Source: Albidovulum sp. (GTDB lineage Bacteria > Pseudomonadota > Alphaproteobacteria > Rhodobacterales > Rhodobacteraceae). From it: a DNA stretch of 46,499 nucleotides. Under the pieces are notes generated by a model. That model saw nothing but the letters and a program-made list of their open reading frames with translations, made no database searches and was not told where the DNA came from. The DNA is taken from the NCBI GenBank assembly GCA_030837785.1, contig JAUQYA010000103.1:1-46499 (forward strand), in the 5' to 3' direction. Position numbers and translations under genes: made by a program. Below are positions 43,879 through 46,499 of this stretch, in pieces. Positions within the stretch are counted from its first letter, which is position 1. The number at the start of each line of letters is the position of its first letter.

Positions 43879-44508
43879 ATGAGCGGTGGACCCGAAGACC
43901 TCGATGGCGCCTATTCGCTGCGCACACCGGACGATTCGGTGCGCCACTACCGCGACTGGGCCGATCGCTACGACCGCGACTTCGCGGCGGGTATGGACTA
44001 CCGCAGCCCCGCGGCGGTCGCTGCGGCCTTCGCCGCACTTGGCGGGCGCGGCCCGGTGCTCGATGTCGGCGCCGGGACAGGGCTGGTGGCCGAGGCGCTG
44101 GCCCGCGAAGGCATCGGGCCGGTGGACGGGATCGACATTTCCGCCGAGATGCTGGCGATCGCTGCGGCGAAGGGCGTCTACCGCAGGACGATCCTGGCCG
44201 ACCTGACGCGGGCGCTTCCGATCGAAAACAGTGTCTATTCCGGCCTGATCAGTGCTGGAACCTTCACGCATGGCCATGTCGGGCCCGAGGCGTTCGAGGA
44301 ACTTTTGCGCATCGCCCGCCCGGGCGCCGTCTTTGCCGTGACGGTCCATGCGGCGGTCTACGACCGGGACGGATTCGCAACGGCCTTTGCGCGCCTTTCG
44401 GATCGCATCGCGGGGTTCCGGACCGAGCCGTTCCGCATCTACGGACCCGGCGCGGACGGCGCGCATGCCCAGGATAGCGGCTGGATCGTCAGCTTCGCCC
44501 GGCGCTGA
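43879..44508 (+). CDS. Class I SAM-dependent methyltransferase
   Basis: A 209-residue Rossmann methyltransferase. Motif I is VLDVGAGTGLVAEAL near 61-75, followed by VDGIDISAEMLAIA near 84-97 and a post-I block ILADLTRALPIENSVYSGLIS. I chose ATG 43879 (MSGGPEDLDGAYSLRTPDD), since the 26 residues before it are Arg-rich and unlike the family. The stop touches the protease-like gene stop, so the two genes converge with no gap. The substrate is not predictable. Confidence 0.85.
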   Translation: MSGGPEDLDGAYSLRTPDDSVRHYRDWADRYDRDFAAGMDYRSPAAVAAAFAALGGRGPVLDVGAGTGLVAEALAREGIGPVDGIDISAEMLAIAAAKGVYRRTILADLTRALPIENSVYSGLISAGTFTHGHVGPEAFEELLRIARPGAVFAVTVHAAVYDRDGFATAFARLSDRIAGFRTEPFRIYGPGADGAHAQDSGWIVSFARR

Positions 44509-45348
44509 TCAACGCCGCCGCACCTTTCCCGGCTGTTCGCGCGGAACGGGCAGGAACTCCACCCCGCCCGACTGGCGGACCGGCTGGGGATAGAGCGTCA
44601 TCAGCGTCAGCACATCCTCGGGCATGTCGGTGGACACCGGCAGGCCCAGCGCCTTCGCCTCGGCCGCGGGAATGGGATAATCATGCGTCCAGGTGCCCGA
44701 AGCCAGCTTCTCGGCGAGCGCCGCCGCCTCGCCCGGCGGCATCCGCACCGCGAGAAGATCGGTGGCCGCCGCGATCACCTGATCGAGCGCCTTGCGGCTG
44801 ATATCGGCGAGGATGAGCGTCTCGTCATCCAGTTCCGCCACCGGCTTGGCCTGCACCGCGGCGAGGATGGAGGCGGCCGGATACTGGTTGATCTGCGGGT
44901 CGATGGGCCCGAGCACGGAATGTTCGCACATCACGATCTCGTCCGCCGCGAGCGCCACCAGCGTGCCGCCCGACATGGCGTGATGGGGTACGAAGACGGT
45001 GACCTTGCCCTTGTGCGCCTCGATCGCGCGGGCGATCTGGAGCGCGGCCAGGACGAGCCCGCCGGGCGTGTGCAGGACGATGTCAAGCGGCATCTTGTCG
45101 TCGGTCATGCGGATCGCGCGCAGCACATCCTCGCTGTCCTGGATGTCGATGTAGCGCATCAGGGGAAAGCCGAGGAGCCGCATCGTCTCCTGCCGGTGAA
45201 CCATCAGAATCACCCGGCTGCCGCGGTTCTTTTCCAGCCGCGAGATCATCGCGAGGCGCTTCATCTCGATCAGCTTCCGCGCCAGTATCGGCTGGAGCAT
45301 CGAGAAGATGACGAAGGCCCAGAGGAGGTCGGAGGCGGAAAAGTTCAT
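44509..45348 (-). CDS. Membrane-anchored Clp-fold serine protease (SDH_sah/SppA-like family)
   Basis: A 279-residue protein with an N-terminal membrane helix (LLWAFVIFSMLQPILA, about 8-23) followed by a ClpP/crotonase-like fold. LDIVLHTPGGLVLAALQIARAI near 88-109 gives the oxyanion loop, and VFVPHHAMSGGTLVALAADEIVMCEHSVLGPIDPQ the probable nucleophile Ser in MSGGT. The family is related to SppA and to NfeD-linked proteases. ATG 45348 has AAGGAG seven bases upstream and overlaps the stop of the SelW-like gene (ATGA), so the two are co-translated. It may process membrane proteins or peptides at the inner membrane. Confidence 0.85.
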   Translation of the reverse strand: MNFSASDLLWAFVIFSMLQPILARKLIEMKRLAMISRLEKNRGSRVILMVHRQETMRLLGFPLMRYIDIQDSEDVLRAIRMTDDKMPLDIVLHTPGGLVLAALQIARAIEAHKGKVTVFVPHHAMSGGTLVALAADEIVMCEHSVLGPIDPQINQYPAASILAAVQAKPVAELDDETLILADISRKALDQVIAAATDLLAVRMPPGEAAALAEKLASGTWTHDYPIPAAEAKALGLPVSTDMPEDVLTLMTLYPQPVRQSGGVEFLPVPREQPGKVRRR

Positions 45349-45644
45349 GCCCCGCTCCTTTCCCCGCCGGCCCGGTCGACATGGCCGAGGTCGCGCGCGG
45401 GCTCGACCCGGTCGCGCACCCGCTGCTTCAGCACCCTGATGTCCGGAAACCCGCCATCGCGCTTGCGCTCCCACAGAAGGTCGCCGTCGAGCCGGATCTC
45501 GAAGATGCCGCCGGTGCCGGGGATGAGCGTGACGCTGCCGAGTGCCTCGCCGAAGGTCGAAAGCAGTTCCTGCGCCATCCAGGCGGAACGCAGGAGCCAG
45601 TTGCACTGGGTGCAGTAGGCGATGGAGACGGCAGGCAGGGTCAT
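45345..45644 (-). CDS. SelT/SelW/SelH family (Rdx) thioredoxin-like protein
   Basis: A 99-residue protein starting MTLPAVSIAYCTQCNWLLRSAW with a CxxC redox motif (YCTQC) and the family segment GTGGIFEIRLDGDLLWERKRDGGFPD. Here the second position of the motif holds Cys, not selenocysteine. The family is thought to act in thiol redox reactions. I chose the start at 45644, since the eight-residue extension (MPAKSRR) is basic and optional. It overlaps the Clp-fold protease gene by 4 bp. Confidence 0.88.
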   Translation of the reverse strand: MTLPAVSIAYCTQCNWLLRSAWMAQELLSTFGEALGSVTLIPGTGGIFEIRLDGDLLWERKRDGGFPDIRVLKQRVRDRVEPARDLGHVDRAGGERSGA

Positions 45645-45750
45645 GCGGCGGCTCTTTGCAGGCACGCGCCCACTAGGTCACATACCCATAAACGGGATTC
45701 CTCGGGAGGCAAGCCTGTGATTCACTTCTGCGAAAGGACGGGAGGCAGGC

Positions 45751-46116
45751 ATGGGGCGTTTCGATCTGACGGATTTCGAGTGGTCGGTGATCCAGCCCTT
45801 GTTGCCGACGAAGGTGCGGGGAGTGCCTCGGGTCGATGATCGGCGAGTGTTGAACGGGATTTTCTGGCGCTTGCGGACCGGGGCGCCCTGGGCCGACATA
45901 CCTGCGCGATATGGGCCGTACACGACCTGCGTCAACCGCTTCAACCGGTGGCGCAGGGCGGGCCACTGGGCGCGCATTCTGGACGCCGTATCAAGAGCTT
46001 ACGATGGCGACATCCAGATGATCGACTCCTCCTCGATCCGGGTCCACCAGCACGGGGCCAACGGCCCGAAAAAGGGGGGCGATCCGATTGCATGGGTCGC
46101 TCGCGCGGCGGGTTGA
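45751..46116 (+). CDS. IS427-group transposase, upstream frame (OrfA)
   Basis: A 121-residue frame with the IS5 N-terminal domain: FDLTDFEWSVIQPLLP, then RVLNGIFWRLRTGAPWADIPARYGPYTTCVNRFNRW. It ends with the first catalytic Asp in DIQMIDSSSIRVHQHGA. A slippery stretch of five A and six G lies at 46069-46079 (read AAA AAG GGG GGC). The second part of the protein is in the -1 frame from here. Programmed -1 frameshifting at A/G runs is a known feature of IS427-group elements, so the full transposase is probably made as a fusion. Confidence 0.85.
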   Translation: MGRFDLTDFEWSVIQPLLPTKVRGVPRVDDRRVLNGIFWRLRTGAPWADIPARYGPYTTCVNRFNRWRRAGHWARILDAVSRAYDGDIQMIDSSSIRVHQHGANGPKKGGDPIAWVARAAG

Positions 46117-46499
46117 CGACGAAGATACACGCGCTTGTCGATGCCCTGGGGCGCCCGATCCGCCTAAAACTGACCGAAGGCCAGGCCCATGACGGACGGT
46201 CCGGCGCCGACATGGCCGAGACCGTCGGCGCCGGTCAGACCCTGCTGGCAGACCGGGGCTATGACAGCGACGCACTGCGCAACAGTCTCGCCGCGCGCGG
46301 GGCCATCGCCAACATCCGCCCCATGCCGACCCGCAAACGCGTCCCGGCCTTCGATCCGATCTTGTACCGCGCCCGCAACCAGATCGAGCGGTTCTTCAGC
46401 AAACTCAAGCACTTCCGCGCCGTCGCCACCCGCTATGACAAACGTGACGACAACTTCCTCGCATCCGTCCAACTCGCCTCAATCCGCATCTGGTTGCGC
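46080..46499 (+). CDS. IS427-group transposase, downstream frame (OrfB), partial
   Basis: The -1 frame continues with CMGRSRGGLTTKIHALVD, the second catalytic Asp in LLADRGYDSD, and the Glu in NQIERFFSKLKHFRAVATRYDK, ending SIRIWLR at the window edge. The DDE triad is therefore complete when both frames are joined. The stated start is the approximate frame-change point; an ATG at 46092 is an alternative start if translated separately. About 10-20 codons and the right end are missing. Confidence 0.85.

Larger units (their letters stand above)
45665..46499 (+). mobile_element. IS5-family (IS427 group) insertion sequence, right end outside the window
   Basis: The element carries a transposase in two frames, starting at 45751 and still open at the last base. 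About 85 bp before the transposase contains its left end, but I could not fix the terminal inverted repeat without the right end. The left boundary, about 45665, is an estimate. Insertion occurred beside the SelW-like/protease gene pair without visibly breaking a gene. Confidence 0.75.

Overview
This window is high-GC DNA from what looks like an alphaproteobacterium, most likely a Rhodobacterales relative. The pointers are a heterotetrameric sarcosine oxidase, an ScfR-type regulator, a malyl-CoA lyase with malate thiokinase, IS427-group and IS3-family insertion sequences, and strong third-codon GC. No tRNA, rRNA or CRISPR array is visible. Taxonomy is inferred from gene content only.

Layout. 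At the left edge (1-173) is the last part of a branched-chain amino-acid ABC ATPase, followed by a decayed IS3-family transposase (about 255-625). From 732 to 33459 there are 24 consecutive minus-strand genes, read here in transcription order (right to left): a periplasmic binding protein with a strong terminator; an XdhC-type molybdenum-hydroxylase maturation factor; a LysR regulator; an MmgE/PrpD protein; a three-subunit molybdenum hydroxylase (system 2); a hydantoinase; a nitrilase-type carbamoylase; soxBDAG; a second MmgE/PrpD protein; a CobW-type GTPase; a second three-subunit molybdenum hydroxylase (system 1); a ThDP-dependent 2-oxoacid decarboxylase-like enzyme; an aldehyde dehydrogenase; a dipeptide-type ABC importer (two permeases, a fused double ATPase, a Tat-exported binding protein); and a GlcD-type FAD 2-hydroxyacid dehydrogenase. 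Overlapping start/stop codons and short gaps suggest a few long operons.

From 33877 to 39733 an ScfR/RamB-type regulator is divergent from a plus-strand serine-cycle block: serine-glyoxylate aminotransferase, malyl-CoA lyase and malate-CoA ligase beta and alpha. An inverted repeat lies between them. Then come aspartase, a LysR regulator, a small glycine-zipper lipoprotein, an NAD-dependent epimerase-like protein, a methyltransferase, a Clp-fold membrane protease-like protein and a SelW-like redox protein. The right edge is an IS5-family (IS427-group) element cut by the window end.

How the genes may work together. The hydantoinase, carbamoylase and sarcosine oxidase form a readable sequence: N-methylhydantoin-type ring, then N-carbamoylsarcosine, then sarcosine, then glycine plus a C1 unit. 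Two water-using molybdenum hydroxylases lie in the same gene run. Two hydroxylations are exactly what would convert an imidazole ring (C3H4N2) into a hydantoin (C3H4N2O2). I therefore propose, as inference only, a catabolic island for an N-methylated imidazole or related N-heterocycle, feeding glycine and C1 units that the neighbouring serine-cycle genes could assimilate. Within the left half, the GlcD-like dehydrogenase, ThDP decarboxylase and aldehyde dehydrogenase could shorten a 2-hydroxyacid side chain by one carbon.
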